Both the position numbers and the translations under genes were made by a program. The notes beneath the pieces were generated by a model. That model ran no database searches and was not told the DNA's origin. It saw only the letters and a list, made by a program, of their open reading frames with translations. DNA of 64,000 nt, from contig CAJUKK010000007.1 of assembly GCA_910586985.1 (NCBI GenBank), forward strand, positions 1 through 64,000. The letters run 5' to 3'. Source of the DNA: an uncultured Christensenellaceae bacterium (lineage in GTDB: Bacteria; Bacillota; Clostridia; Christensenellales; Borkfalkiaceae). Position 1 is the stretch's first letter, and each line of letters begins with the position of its first letter. Positions 32,979-41,127 of this stretch are shown here, piece after piece.

Positions 32979-33439
32979 GCCTCGGGCAATTCAGGATAAA
33001 AAAGTTTTATTTCTTCAACCGTAAACTGCTCTTCGAAATGTTTGGAAAACCATACTTTTCTATAAAAAATAAATTTATCCCGCGAGTCGCGCGTCTCAAA
33101 CGTTGCAATAAATTTTTTACGCGAAACTTTAACGCCGACACACCCCATACCTGCATCATAAGTAAACGTTTTACGCCTTGTTTTCACGTGCAAAACTTTA
33201 TCGGTTATTTCGAATCCAACGACTGCGCCCATCGAAACGTACATTGCATAAACGCAATAAGCGGCAATCAGCGCTACGACAAGCGCGGCGGATATGATCC
33301 AAAATCCGATATAACCGCTGAAAGCATAGGCGAAACAGATTAAAGCAGCGGGTATCATTACAACCGCAAACCCTATAAACATGCGTCTCATAATAGTCAC
33401 GTAGCGCGCAACCCCTTCTTTTGAAATCACTCTGCGCAT
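32969..33439 (-). CDS. Two-helix membrane protein, unknown function
   Basis: 156 residues with two adjacent membrane helices (about 20-40 and 43-68) and a soluble C-terminal domain of mostly beta strands (GFEITDKVLHVKTRRKTFTY, then KFIATFETRDSRDKFIF). This is the plan of YcxB-like or PH-like membrane proteins, but the family cannot be fixed by eye. It overlaps the end of the thioesterase gene by 13 nt and so is translated with it. Its last codons hold one of the arg-promoter repeats. Function unknown. Confidence 0.75.
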   Translation of the reverse strand: MRRVISKEGVARYVTIMRRMFIGFAVVMIPAALICFAYAFSGYIGFWIISAALVVALIAAYCVYAMYVSMGAVVGFEITDKVLHVKTRRKTFTYDAGMGCVGVKVSRKKFIATFETRDSRDKFIFYRKVWFSKHFEEQFTVEEIKLFYPELPEAEM

Positions 33440-34197
33440 CTTTCGCCCTCCGCACGGTCTTTAAACTGTACGCGGAACTGTGAAAATACTTCTGCGCCCG
33501 ATCTCGCTTCAATCACAGTAGTCCCGTCCGGAAAATCTTTACGGTAAAACGTAAGTTCGACGTTTTCCCTTGCCTGTTTGCCGTATACGATATGAAAGCT
33601 GTCTATCCTACGCGTGCGCAGCTCTTCTATCGTAAAACAATCGAAAAAGAAATCGGCATAACGCGTATTGTTTGCATGCAAATAGTGGTCGCAGTGACTG
33701 TTTTTTACCTGCATACGATAACATTCGTACCCTTCGCCGTTGAGTTTCGGAATCTTCCAATTAGGAACCTCTACCGTTTTTTCGTTACGGTAAGGGCAAT
33801 TTTCGTGCACATCGCTGAGCCTGTCCGCCGTCAGGAGTGAAAAATCCTGCGTGTCGACAAGACACCACCTTGAAGCCGCTACTGCGCAAATTCTCCCGTC
33901 CGACCCCGAAATACGGTAATCGCGCTCAAAAATCACGTGACGAGGAGGCAAAGGCCACGTTTCGACGGTAAGAATTTCCTCAACTTTTACAGGACTAATT
34001 AATTTACAATATGTATTTACAATAATAAAGCCGCATCCGCGTTTCTTCAAAGACTTTTGCCCGAATCCTAGCTCATCCGCACTCTTTCCCGCAGATTCCT
34101 GCGCAAGGGAAAGTATGGCGGACGGTTTGAGTTCGTCGCAAAAATCAAGATCGGAATGACGCAACGGATACGACTGTTTGTTACAATAATCACTCAT
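33427..34197 (-). CDS. Acyl-ACP thioesterase
   Basis: 256 residues with a double hotdog fold typical of FatA/FatB-like bacterial acyl-ACP thioesterases: an N-terminal hotdog with PLRHSDLDFCDELKPSAIL and FERDYRI, and a second hotdog whose DHYLHANNTRYADFFFD holds the catalytic Asn/His region. It releases fatty acids from acyl carrier protein in the cytoplasm. The start at 34197 is 9 nt downstream of the -10 box, giving an almost leaderless message; an upstream in-frame ATG at 34221 lies inside the promoter and cannot be used. Confidence 0.9.
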   Translation of the reverse strand: MSDYCNKQSYPLRHSDLDFCDELKPSAILSLAQESAGKSADELGFGQKSLKKRGCGFIIVNTYCKLISPVKVEEILTVETWPLPPRHVIFERDYRISGSDGRICAVAASRWCLVDTQDFSLLTADRLSDVHENCPYRNEKTVEVPNWKIPKLNGEGYECYRMQVKNSHCDHYLHANNTRYADFFFDCFTIEELRTRRIDSFHIVYGKQARENVELTFYRKDFPDGTTVIEARSGAEVFSQFRVQFKDRAEGERCAE

Positions 34198-34206
34198 ATG
34201 TAAAAT

Positions 34207-34235
34207 ATTATAGCACAGCAAAAAATCAAAGTCAA
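34207..34235 (-). promoter_or_regulatory. Promoter of the thioesterase gene, near-leaderless
   Basis: Minus-strand TTGACT (34230-34235), 17-bp spacer, TATAAT (34207-34212). Expected start of transcription is about 2-4 nt before the ATG. Confidence 0.82.
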
Positions 34236-34280
34236 CATTTCGGAAAAGATCGCGTCTATTTTATACAAACTTTATTACGT

Positions 34281-34991
34281 TTAATCTCCCGAAGCGGAGA
34301 GCGACAAAAAAGACAGCACTCCTACCGTAATCGCCGCCGCAATTTTCTCCTGATACTCTTTTGTGACAAGTAATTTTTCATCCTCTGCATTTGACAAAAA
34401 ACCGCACTCTGTAATTACGGACGGATAGTCGCTGCAATTTAAAATATAATAATCTCCTACAAGCGCATCCGACTTTTTAACGCACTCTTCCATCTCGTTG
34501 AACGAAGTTTGGATAAGGCAAGCAAGCGTTTTAGCCTGTTCAAAACCTTTACGGTAAAACACTTGCGCTCCACGGCGGTCATGCAAGGAAAAAAAGTTCT
34601 GATGCACCGAAATCACAAGCGCAGGAGTATTCTTTTTAATCACTTCAGCACGCGCTTTCATGTCGCGTCTTTTATATCCCGACGTTGCCGCGCCGTATAA
34701 TCCCGCCTCCGTCTTACGCGTTAAAACCACGTTAAGCCCGGCATCCTCTAACCGTGCCGCCAAAATTCGCGTAAGCGAGAGATTTACGTCGCTCTCTTTC
34801 ATGCCGGTGTTGATTCCCACCACTCCTCCGTCGATTCCGCCGTGTCCCGCATCGAGAACAACGGTAAAACGCCGAGTCTCCGCCACGGAAGTCACCGTAA
34901 GCGCATAACAACACACCCCTACCGTAAACGCAAGCGCAAGAAACAGACAAATAAATCCGAATGAAACTCTGTGCCGATAAAAAAATTTCAT
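34281..34991 (-). CDS. cwlD: N-acetylmuramoyl-L-alanine amidase (CwlD-like)
   Basis: 236 residues with an N-terminal signal anchor (about 8-30) and an amidase_3 domain: zinc ligands in LDAGHGGIDGG, KESDVNL and SVHQNF, and the catalytic glutamate in VITECGFLSN. It cleaves between muramic acid and the stem peptide outside the membrane; CwlD in spore formers makes muramic delta-lactam in the cortex. Spore function here is only suggested by similarity. The start at 34991 is preferred because the longer frame reads through a strong hairpin. No clear ribosome binding site precedes it. Confidence 0.85.
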   Translation of the reverse strand: MKFFYRHRVSFGFICLFLALAFTVGVCCYALTVTSVAETRRFTVVLDAGHGGIDGGVVGINTGMKESDVNLSLTRILAARLEDAGLNVVLTRKTEAGLYGAATSGYKRRDMKARAEVIKKNTPALVISVHQNFFSLHDRRGAQVFYRKGFEQAKTLACLIQTSFNEMEECVKKSDALVGDYYILNCSDYPSVITECGFLSNAEDEKLLVTKEYQEKIAAAITVGVLSFLSLSASGD

Positions 34992-35001
34992 AGAATATCG
35001 T

Positions 35002-35039
35002 ATGACGGGGCGGACAAAAATATTTGTCCGCCCCGTCAT
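35002..35039. terminator. 17-bp perfect hairpin between nfnB and cwlD
   Basis: Arms 35002-35018 and 35023-35039 are exactly complementary with a 4-nt loop; T-rich DNA follows on the plus strand and an A-rich stretch precedes it on the minus strand. It starts 16 nt after the nfnB stop and ends 11 nt before the cwlD start. It could stop transcripts from either side or shield the cwlD start. Confidence 0.7.
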
Positions 35040-35054
35040 TTTTATTTTTTCAAA

Positions 35055-36449
35055 CTATTTTCCCTGCAAATATTCGTCAATCGCTTTGGCTGCGGCTTTT
35101 CCTGCTCCCATCGCAAGAATAACCGTCGCCGCGCCCGTAACAGCATCGCCGCCCGCATAAACGCCGTCAAGGCTTGTTTTTCCCGTCTCGTCGGCAATAA
35201 TTTCACCGCGCGGCTTAGTGTCAAGTCCCGCAGTCGTCTGTCTGATAAGGGGATTAGGCGACGTTCCAAGCGCCATAATCACACAGTCCACAGGTATCTC
35301 GAACTCGCTGTTCGCTTTTTCGACCGGACGGCGGCGACCGCTTGCATCCGGTTCGCCAAGCTCCATTTCCACGCACTTAAGTCCGACAACGTTATCGTCT
35401 CCGTCCGTAAGCACTTCTACAGGATTTGTAAGCAAACGAAAAACGATCCCCTCTTCTTTTGCGTGTTCAATTTCTTCACGCCGTGCGGGCAGTTCGGCAT
35501 CCGATCGTCTGTATATAATATAAACTTCGTCCGCACCCATCCGCTTTGCCGATCGAGCGGCATCCATGGCAACGTTACCGCCCCCTACGACCGCAATACG
35601 TTTAGCGCGAAGAATGGGCGTTTCGCTATCTTCTTCGTAAGCTTTCATAAGGTTACTGCGGGTAAGATATTCGTTTGCGGAAAACACACCCTTTCCGTCC
35701 TCGCCGCGAATATTCATAAATCTGGGTAACCCTGCGCCCGTTCCGATAAATACCGCCTCGAATCCGTATTCCGTCTTTAATTCTTCAATCGTGAGCACTC
35801 TTCCGATCACCATATTGGTCTCTATTTTTACCCCGATTGCTTTGAGATTCTCAACTTCTTTTTTTACTATATCCTTAGGCAAACGAAACTCCGGAATCCC
35901 GTATACAAGTACGCCGCCGGCAAGATGCAGCGCCTCGAATACCGTAACGTCGTAACCTTTTTTCGCAAGATCGCCCGCACAGGTTAGCCCGGCAGGTCCG
36001 GAACCGATCACCGCAACTTTTCTCCCGTTGCTTTCAATTTTCTTGGTCACAGTAGTCGCATTCGCGTTATGATAATCCGCAACAAAGCGTTCAAGCCGTC
36101 CGATCCCGACGGGTTCGCCCTTAATGCCGCGCGTACATTTGCCCTCGCATTGCGTCTCCTGCGGGCAAACTCTGCCGCAAACGGCGGGAAGCGCAGACGT
36201 ACGCGAAATAACTTCGTAAGCCTCTTCAAACTTTCCCTCTGCAACCAGCGCAATAAATTCGGGAATCATAACCCCGACGGGACATCCGGATACGCACGGA
36301 CGATTTTTGCATGCGATACAGCGCTGCGCTTCCGAAATCGCCGTTTCCGCATCATATCCAAGCGCTACCTCTTCGAAATTCGAATTCCGCACCATCGGCG
36401 GTTGCACGGGCATATCATGCTTTTTTAAATCCATATTAAAGCGCGCCAT
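35055..36449 (-). CDS. nfnB: NfnB-type NADPH-binding subunit (glutamate synthase small-subunit family)
   Basis: 464 residues. The N-terminal ferredoxin-like domain has CIACKNRPCVSGCPVG and ALPAVCGRVCPQETQCEGKC for two 4Fe-4S clusters, followed by FAD- and NADPH-binding folds (GSGPAGLTCAGDLAKKG and GGGNVAMDAARSAKRMG). In isolation it resembles GltD, but the gene immediately upstream (1 nt gap) encodes the matching NfnA, and no large glutamate synthase subunit is present. NfnAB bifurcates electrons between NADPH, NADH and ferredoxin in anaerobes. Assignment depends on this pairing. Confidence 0.9.
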   Translation of the reverse strand: MARFNMDLKKHDMPVQPPMVRNSNFEEVALGYDAETAISEAQRCIACKNRPCVSGCPVGVMIPEFIALVAEGKFEEAYEVISRTSALPAVCGRVCPQETQCEGKCTRGIKGEPVGIGRLERFVADYHNANATTVTKKIESNGRKVAVIGSGPAGLTCAGDLAKKGYDVTVFEALHLAGGVLVYGIPEFRLPKDIVKKEVENLKAIGVKIETNMVIGRVLTIEELKTEYGFEAVFIGTGAGLPRFMNIRGEDGKGVFSANEYLTRSNLMKAYEEDSETPILRAKRIAVVGGGNVAMDAARSAKRMGADEVYIIYRRSDAELPARREEIEHAKEEGIVFRLLTNPVEVLTDGDDNVVGLKCVEMELGEPDASGRRRPVEKANSEFEIPVDCVIMALGTSPNPLIRQTTAGLDTKPRGEIIADETGKTSLDGVYAGGDAVTGAATVILAMGAGKAAAKAIDEYLQGK

Positions 36450-36450
36450 A

Positions 36451-37293
36451 TCAATTTATCTCCTTTTGAAAGAGGTTGCAGTGCTTTTCCCTCGCGCGGC
36501 TTTCAAACTCCGCATACGTTTTAGAGCGTTTCATCGCGGAATCGAAGTCGATAAGGTGCGCGTCGAAATCAGGCCCGTCCACACAGGCAAATTTCATCTC
36601 TCCTCCAACCGTCAGCCGACAGCCGCCGCACATTCCCGTACCGTCGATCATGATCGGATTCATACTCGCAACCGTTTTAACGCCGTACGGCTTTGTTGCC
36701 TGCGCTACAAACTTCATCATAATCAGCGGTCCGATCGTAATTACTTCGTCAAATTTTTCGCCCGATTCCAGCAAACGGATCAACGGCATACAAACGTTTC
36801 CTTTTTCGCCGTAACTTCCGTCGTCCGTTACCATATACATCCGATTGGACGCCGCTTTAAATTCATCTTCGAGAATAACGAGGTCTTTATTGCGAAACCC
36901 GACGATCGAAGTAACCTCACAGCCGAGTTCATGCAAACGTCTTGCAACGGGCAATGCGATAGCACACCCTACGCCTCCGCCGACGACGGCAACCTTTTTT
37001 AATCCGTCAAGCTCCGTCGGTTTCCCGAGCGGGCCTGCAAAATCAGGAATATATTCGCCTTCCGACTTACTGTTCAGCGCCATCGTTGCACCGCCGACCA
37101 CCTGAAATATAACGGTAACCGTTCCGTTCTCCTTATCCGTCCCCGCAACCGTGAGCGGAATGCGTTCCCCGCGCTCATCGGCACGCAAAATAATAAACTG
37201 CCCCGCAAGCGCTTTTTTTGCAATAAAAGGAGCTTCTATTTCCATGAGCGTGACCGTAGGATTGAGGCTCCGCTTTTTCTTAATCAGAAACAT
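36451..37293 (-). CDS. nfnA: NfnA-type ferredoxin-NAD(P)+ reductase subunit
   Basis: 280 residues: a ferredoxin-reductase FAD domain (AGQFIILRADERGERIPLT), an NAD-binding domain (VAVVGGGVGCAIALPVARRL) and a C-terminal 2Fe-2S ligand set GTGMCGGCRLTV and FACVDGP. This is the layout of NfnA and of the PyrK/SudB family. It starts 7 nt after a GGAGG site and has a perfect promoter. It couples NADH oxidation with ferredoxin reduction together with NfnB. Confidence 0.9.
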   Translation of the reverse strand: MFLIKKKRSLNPTVTLMEIEAPFIAKKALAGQFIILRADERGERIPLTVAGTDKENGTVTVIFQVVGGATMALNSKSEGEYIPDFAGPLGKPTELDGLKKVAVVGGGVGCAIALPVARRLHELGCEVTSIVGFRNKDLVILEDEFKAASNRMYMVTDDGSYGEKGNVCMPLIRLLESGEKFDEVITIGPLIMMKFVAQATKPYGVKTVASMNPIMIDGTGMCGGCRLTVGGEMKFACVDGPDFDAHLIDFDSAMKRSKTYAEFESRAREKHCNLFQKEIN

Positions 37294-37317
37294 AATTACC
37301 TCCGTCGTATTTGTTAT

Positions 37318-37346
37318 ATTATATATAAACGGTCGATATTTGTCAA
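37318..37346 (-). promoter_or_regulatory. Promoter of nfnAB
   Basis: Minus-strand TTGACA (37341-37346), 17-bp spacer, TATAAT (37318-37323). Confidence 0.88.
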
Positions 37347-37403
37347 ATACTTCGTAATCATTGGCGAAGGGAAAAATTGTATATGCAAAATAGAAACAAA
37401 TAC

Positions 37404-37432
37404 TTGACCTTTGAAAACAAATCTGTTATACT
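37404..37432 (+). promoter_or_regulatory. Promoter of the degV-family gene
   Basis: TTGACC (37404-37409), 17-bp spacer, TATACT (37427-37432). A TAGTT/AACTA inverted repeat lies just downstream (37439-37457) and could be an operator. Confidence 0.8.
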
Positions 37433-37474
37433 CATAATTAGTTCAATTAATAAACTAAATATTTGGAGAGTAAA

Positions 37475-38341
37475 ATGACGAAAGTGAAAATCGTAACTGA
37501 TTCGAACAGCGGCATTACCCAAGCGGAAGCGGAAAAACTGGGAATTTCCGTTCTCCCGATGCCCTTTCTGATCAACGGAGAAGAGTATTTCGAAGATGTC
37601 AATCTTTCACAGGCTCAATTTTACGAGCATCTGAAAGGCGACGCCTCGGTATCCACTTCGCAACCTGCGGTAGGCAGCGTAACAGAACTTTGGGACAAGT
37701 TAATGGCAAACTACGACGAAATCGTACATATTCCTATGTCGAGCGGACTGTCGGAGTCATGCCATACGGCAGAAGGACTTGCGCGTGAATATCAGGGTAA
37801 AGTGCAGGTCGTTAATAATCAGCGTATATCCATTACACAAAAACAGAGCGTTTACGACGCTTTAAAACTCGCACAAGAAGGAAAGAGTGCAAAAGAAATC
37901 AAAGATATTCTGACTGAAACCAAGATGGACAGCAGTATCTATATTTCGCTCGACACGCTTAAATACTTAAAAAAAGGCGGAAGGCTCACCCCTGCCGCGG
38001 CGCTTGTCGGTACGTTGCTTAGAATCAAACCCGTTTTACAAATCCAAGGCGAAAAGCTCGACGCTTTTAAAAAAGTTCATACTTTAAAGCAAGCTAAGGA
38101 AGTTATGACCGCCGCTTTGAAATCGGATTTAGAAACACGTTTTGCTCAATTTGTAAAAGCAGGCGAAATGCGCATTGCCGTTGCACACACCTCTAATTAT
38201 GAAGAAGCGGAAAAATTTAAAAAAGAATTGCAGGAGATGTTCCCCGCAATTCCCGTTATATTCTGCGATCCGCTGTCGCTGAGCGTATCCTGTCATATCG
38301 GCCCCGGAGGGCTTGCATGCGCTTGTATGCGCGCGCTTTGA
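37475..38341 (+). CDS. DegV family fatty acid-binding protein
   Basis: 288 residues. The N-terminal EDD-fold domain begins KIVTDSNSGI, with SVSTSQPAVGSVTELWD and HIPMSSGLSESCHTA lining the fatty-acid pocket; the C-terminal domain has LKYLKKGGRL and ends in SCHIGPGGLAC. Members bind a fatty acid and feed it to the FakA kinase; the kinase is not in this window. The ATG at 37475 follows GGAG; an in-frame TTG four codons earlier overlaps that site. It is monocistronic with a strong terminator. Confidence 0.93.
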   Translation: MTKVKIVTDSNSGITQAEAEKLGISVLPMPFLINGEEYFEDVNLSQAQFYEHLKGDASVSTSQPAVGSVTELWDKLMANYDEIVHIPMSSGLSESCHTAEGLAREYQGKVQVVNNQRISITQKQSVYDALKLAQEGKSAKEIKDILTETKMDSSIYISLDTLKYLKKGGRLTPAAALVGTLLRIKPVLQIQGEKLDAFKKVHTLKQAKEVMTAALKSDLETRFAQFVKAGEMRIAVAHTSNYEEAEKFKKELQEMFPAIPVIFCDPLSLSVSCHIGPGGLACACMRAL

Positions 38342-38360
38342 TCGGAATTAAACGCACCGA

Positions 38361-38387
38361 GCCGTCCTCTTTGGGGGACGGCTTTTT
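38361..38387 (+). terminator. Terminator of the degV-family gene
   Basis: GCCGTCC stem (38361-38367 with 38376-38382), 8-nt loop, T5 (38383-38387). Its last bases meet the stop of the convergent nitrilase-like gene. Confidence 0.82.
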
Positions 38388-39060
38388 AAAATCCGTTTTT
38401 CTTTTTGAGAAAAAAGCCGCGCTGACGCGTCTCGACCAAATGATATTCCTGTTCGCGCTTTAAATCGAATACAGAATGACTTTTAGGCGTCGCAAATAAC
38501 AACTTTCCCCCAACGTCCGCAGCTTCGGCAAACCCGCTGGCGCACAGACAGACGGGAACTCCGTATAAAAACGCACCCGCACGGATCAGGGTCTGTTCAA
38601 GACTCTCGTTAAGCTCCTCGAATATGCAAAGAGCAAGCTCCGCCCCGCAAATGGAGAGCGTTTCAATCACACGGGGGAAATACAGGTCTTCGGCAACAAT
38701 AATGCCGATTCTTCCCGCCGAGGTATCGTATATTTTAATTCCGGCTCCCGCGCGAAAGGGCGTACCGTCGATCCGGTTTACCATATCCGATACGCCGAGT
38801 ATTCGTCCTTTTTCCGCCACAACAACCGATTTACGGCGAACACCGCGCGCATCGGTATAGCACCCGCATACAACGACGTTTTTCGCCTCTTTTGATAGAA
38901 GCGCCGCGTCCTCGAACAAACTCGTCTCCCCTTTTAGCTCTCGCTCATAACTCACTTCGCCGAGCGCGTGAAAAGAAAAGCAGACGATATCCGTTTCCGC
39001 TCCGATAAATTTTTCACCGTATTCGCCTAAATCGCCGTCCGTTACAAAACAAATCCGCAT
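38386..39060 (-). CDS. Nitrilase-fold protein lacking the catalytic triad
   Basis: 224 residues with carbon-nitrogen hydrolase fold landmarks: GEVSYERE, KIYDTSAGRIGIIVAEDLYFPRVIE and a late GVPVCLCASG. In active members the segment before DxxFPE is ICYD with the nucleophilic cysteine; here it reads VAED, and the KxHL segment with the catalytic lysine reads VSDMVN. Both residues are thus absent, which suggests a binding or regulatory protein, or a decaying gene. It is shorter than the family norm of about 260. It is convergent with degV and shares its terminator. Confidence 0.75.
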   Translation of the reverse strand: MRICFVTDGDLGEYGEKFIGAETDIVCFSFHALGEVSYERELKGETSLFEDAALLSKEAKNVVVCGCYTDARGVRRKSVVVAEKGRILGVSDMVNRIDGTPFRAGAGIKIYDTSAGRIGIIVAEDLYFPRVIETLSICGAELALCIFEELNESLEQTLIRAGAFLYGVPVCLCASGFAEAADVGGKLLFATPKSHSVFDLKREQEYHLVETRQRGFFLKKKNGF

Positions 39061-39103
39061 ATTCTCTCCCCGTTTATTGTACGGGATAGCAATAAAATAG
39101 GTG

Positions 39104-39130
39104 CAAAAAAACCGACCGTTCTGGTCGGCT
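39104..39130 (-). terminator. Terminator of the purA-mscL operon
   Basis: On the minus strand GCCGACC-type stem (39123-39128 with 39112-39117), 5-nt loop, then T7. It lies 10 nt after the mscL stop. Confidence 0.82.
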
Positions 39131-39138
39131 TTTTCATG

Positions 39139-39627
39139 TTATTCGGTTTTTTCCTCCGTCTGCGTAACTTCCGCAGCATTTTTATCTTCGAAAACCTCTT
39201 CCTCGGCATTGCGTTTTTCAATCGCCTCTTTAACGTTTGCCTTAACCTCGTCGCGCATTTTTTGTACTTTTGTCAGCGCCTTGATTATAATAAACAGAAC
39301 AAGCGCGATAAGAATGAAATTAATGATGGCATTAATAAATGCGCCCCAATCGATATATATCGACTGCGTCAGATCAAGAACACCGTTTTCATCGTAGCCG
39401 CGTACGAGAAAAGTATAAACTTCACTCAAAGAGTCTTTTCCGAGAATCGCCGCTAAAATCCAATTGATAATGGGTTTTAAAATATTATTGCTTAACGCGG
39501 TAACGATCGCAGTAAAAGCGCCGGCAATGATAACGCCGACAGCCATGTCAAGCACATTCCCGCGTGAAATGAACTCTTTAAACTCCTTCCAGAACCCCTT
39601 TTTTTCTTCCTTCTCCTTCTTAGACAT
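39139..39627 (-). CDS. mscL: Large-conductance mechanosensitive channel
   Basis: 162 residues. N-terminal FWKEFKEFISRGNVLDMAVGVIIAGAF gives the S1 helix and first membrane helix with the glycine-rich gate; the second helix is FINAIINFILIALVLFIIIK, followed by a charged cytoplasmic bundle longer than usual (about 45 residues, many Glu/Lys). It opens under hypo-osmotic shock. It is the last gene of the purA operon, 3 nt after malQ. Confidence 0.95.
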   Translation of the reverse strand: MSKKEKEEKKGFWKEFKEFISRGNVLDMAVGVIIAGAFTAIVTALSNNILKPIINWILAAILGKDSLSEVYTFLVRGYDENGVLDLTQSIYIDWGAFINAIINFILIALVLFIIIKALTKVQKMRDEVKANVKEAIEKRNAEEEVFEDKNAAEVTQTEEKTE

Positions 39628-39630
39628 TTT

Positions 39631-41118
39631 TTACCTCCCGTATTTATTAATATTTTTTTTCAAACGTTTCATTATCCGCCTCGAAGGCATTTTATTTAAA
39701 CGAAATCTCCAATTCCCCTGCTCTTCCCCGGGATAGTTCATACGGTTGTCATTATTGAGCGCAAGTAAATCCTGTACGGGAATCACGGCAAGTTCCGCAT
39801 CGCATTCAAGCGCCATCTGCACGAATGCATTACATGCGCTTTTTTCCGTCGGAGCAAGTTTTAACGCAATACCGCGCTCGGCAAGCTCGGACGCAACACG
39901 CGAACGGCAAAGAATATAGTCCTCTGCGCTCAGCTCGTTTACGTATCCCGCCACTGTGGAATTATCGTGAGTGCCTGTATAACAGACGCAATTTTTACCG
40001 ATATTACGGGGTAAAAACAAATTATCAGGATTGCCGTCAAAGGCAAATAAGAGCACTTTCATGCCGGCAAAACCGGTTTTCTTCAATAGCTGACAAACGC
40101 CTTCGTCAATGTCTCCAAGATCTTCCGCTATTATATTTTCCTTGTTTGTTACTTTTTTAAACAACTCTTCTTGCGGGCCGTCCTGCCATTCTCCCTTTTC
40201 CGCCGTCGGCTCACCCGCATTGATCTCATAATAACTATTAATACCGCGGAAATGATCGATCCGAACAACGTCGTAGGTAGAAAGCGCACGATTGAGTCTG
40301 CCTGTCCACCACGCATAATCCTCAGCCTTGTGCGCTTTCCAGTCGTATACCGGATTCCCCCAAAGCTGCCCCGTTTCCGAAAAGTAATCGGGAGGAACGC
40401 CCGCCACTTTTTTCGGCTTTAAATTTTTATCCAACTTAAAAAGTTCGGGATGCGCCCATACGTCTGCGCTGTCTGCAGCGACGTAAAGCGGAATATCGCC
40501 GATAATTTTTAATCCAAGTCCGTTGCAATACGCCTTCAGAGCCCGCCACTGTTTATCAAATTCAAACTGTAAAAATTGCCAGAATAGATATTCTTCATGA
40601 TACTCGGTGCGCAGTGTTTCCAAAGCGTCGGCGTCGCGATGAAGAATCGATTTTCCCCAATCGGTAAAACTCCCGCCGTAAACGGTTTTTGCCGTCATAT
40701 ACAACGCATAGTCTTCCGCTACCCCGCTCTTTACAAAATCGTGGAATTCCTTCTCTTCGAGATTTTTACGCGAAAACGCCTTTCTGAGCACGGTATACCG
40801 CGTCTGATAAAGTTTACCGTAATCGATCTTCCCTGCGGGCAACTCCGCCGCTTTCAGTTCGTCCGATAACAACAAGCCTTCGCGGAACAGTTCGGGTAAA
40901 TCAATAAAATACGGATTACCCGAATCGCCGGAAACGGAACTGTAAGGCGAATCGCCGTAACCCGTTTGTACCAATGGTAAAATCTGCCAATATTTGACGC
41001 CACTTTTCGCGAGCAATTTTGCAAATGCGTAAGCCTCTTTTCCAAGCGAGCCGATACCGTATTTCCCCGGAAGTGAAGAAATATGGCAAAGTACGCCCGC
41101 CGCTCTCAGTCCATTCAT
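39631..41118 (-). CDS. malQ: 4-alpha-glucanotransferase
   Basis: 495 residues, GH77. The N-terminal RAAGVLCHISSLPGKYGIG and YWQILPLVQTGYGDSPYSS are family signatures; the nucleophile aspartate is in VRIDHFRG, the acid/base glutamate in IAEDLGD (E of AED) and the transition-state aspartate in GTHDNST. It rearranges glucans during glycogen or maltose turnover. It is 9 nt after dapL in an operon of otherwise unrelated biosynthetic genes. Confidence 0.95.
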   Translation of the reverse strand: MNGLRAAGVLCHISSLPGKYGIGSLGKEAYAFAKLLAKSGVKYWQILPLVQTGYGDSPYSSVSGDSGNPYFIDLPELFREGLLLSDELKAAELPAGKIDYGKLYQTRYTVLRKAFSRKNLEEKEFHDFVKSGVAEDYALYMTAKTVYGGSFTDWGKSILHRDADALETLRTEYHEEYLFWQFLQFEFDKQWRALKAYCNGLGLKIIGDIPLYVAADSADVWAHPELFKLDKNLKPKKVAGVPPDYFSETGQLWGNPVYDWKAHKAEDYAWWTGRLNRALSTYDVVRIDHFRGINSYYEINAGEPTAEKGEWQDGPQEELFKKVTNKENIIAEDLGDIDEGVCQLLKKTGFAGMKVLLFAFDGNPDNLFLPRNIGKNCVCYTGTHDNSTVAGYVNELSAEDYILCRSRVASELAERGIALKLAPTEKSACNAFVQMALECDAELAVIPVQDLLALNNDNRMNYPGEEQGNWRFRLNKMPSRRIMKRLKKNINKYGR

Positions 41119-41127
41119 ATTCCCCTC

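Noticed and set aside
35055..36449. GltD (glutamate synthase small subunit)
   Set aside because: No large subunit gene is nearby, while the adjacent gene encodes the NfnA partner, so NfnB is the better call.
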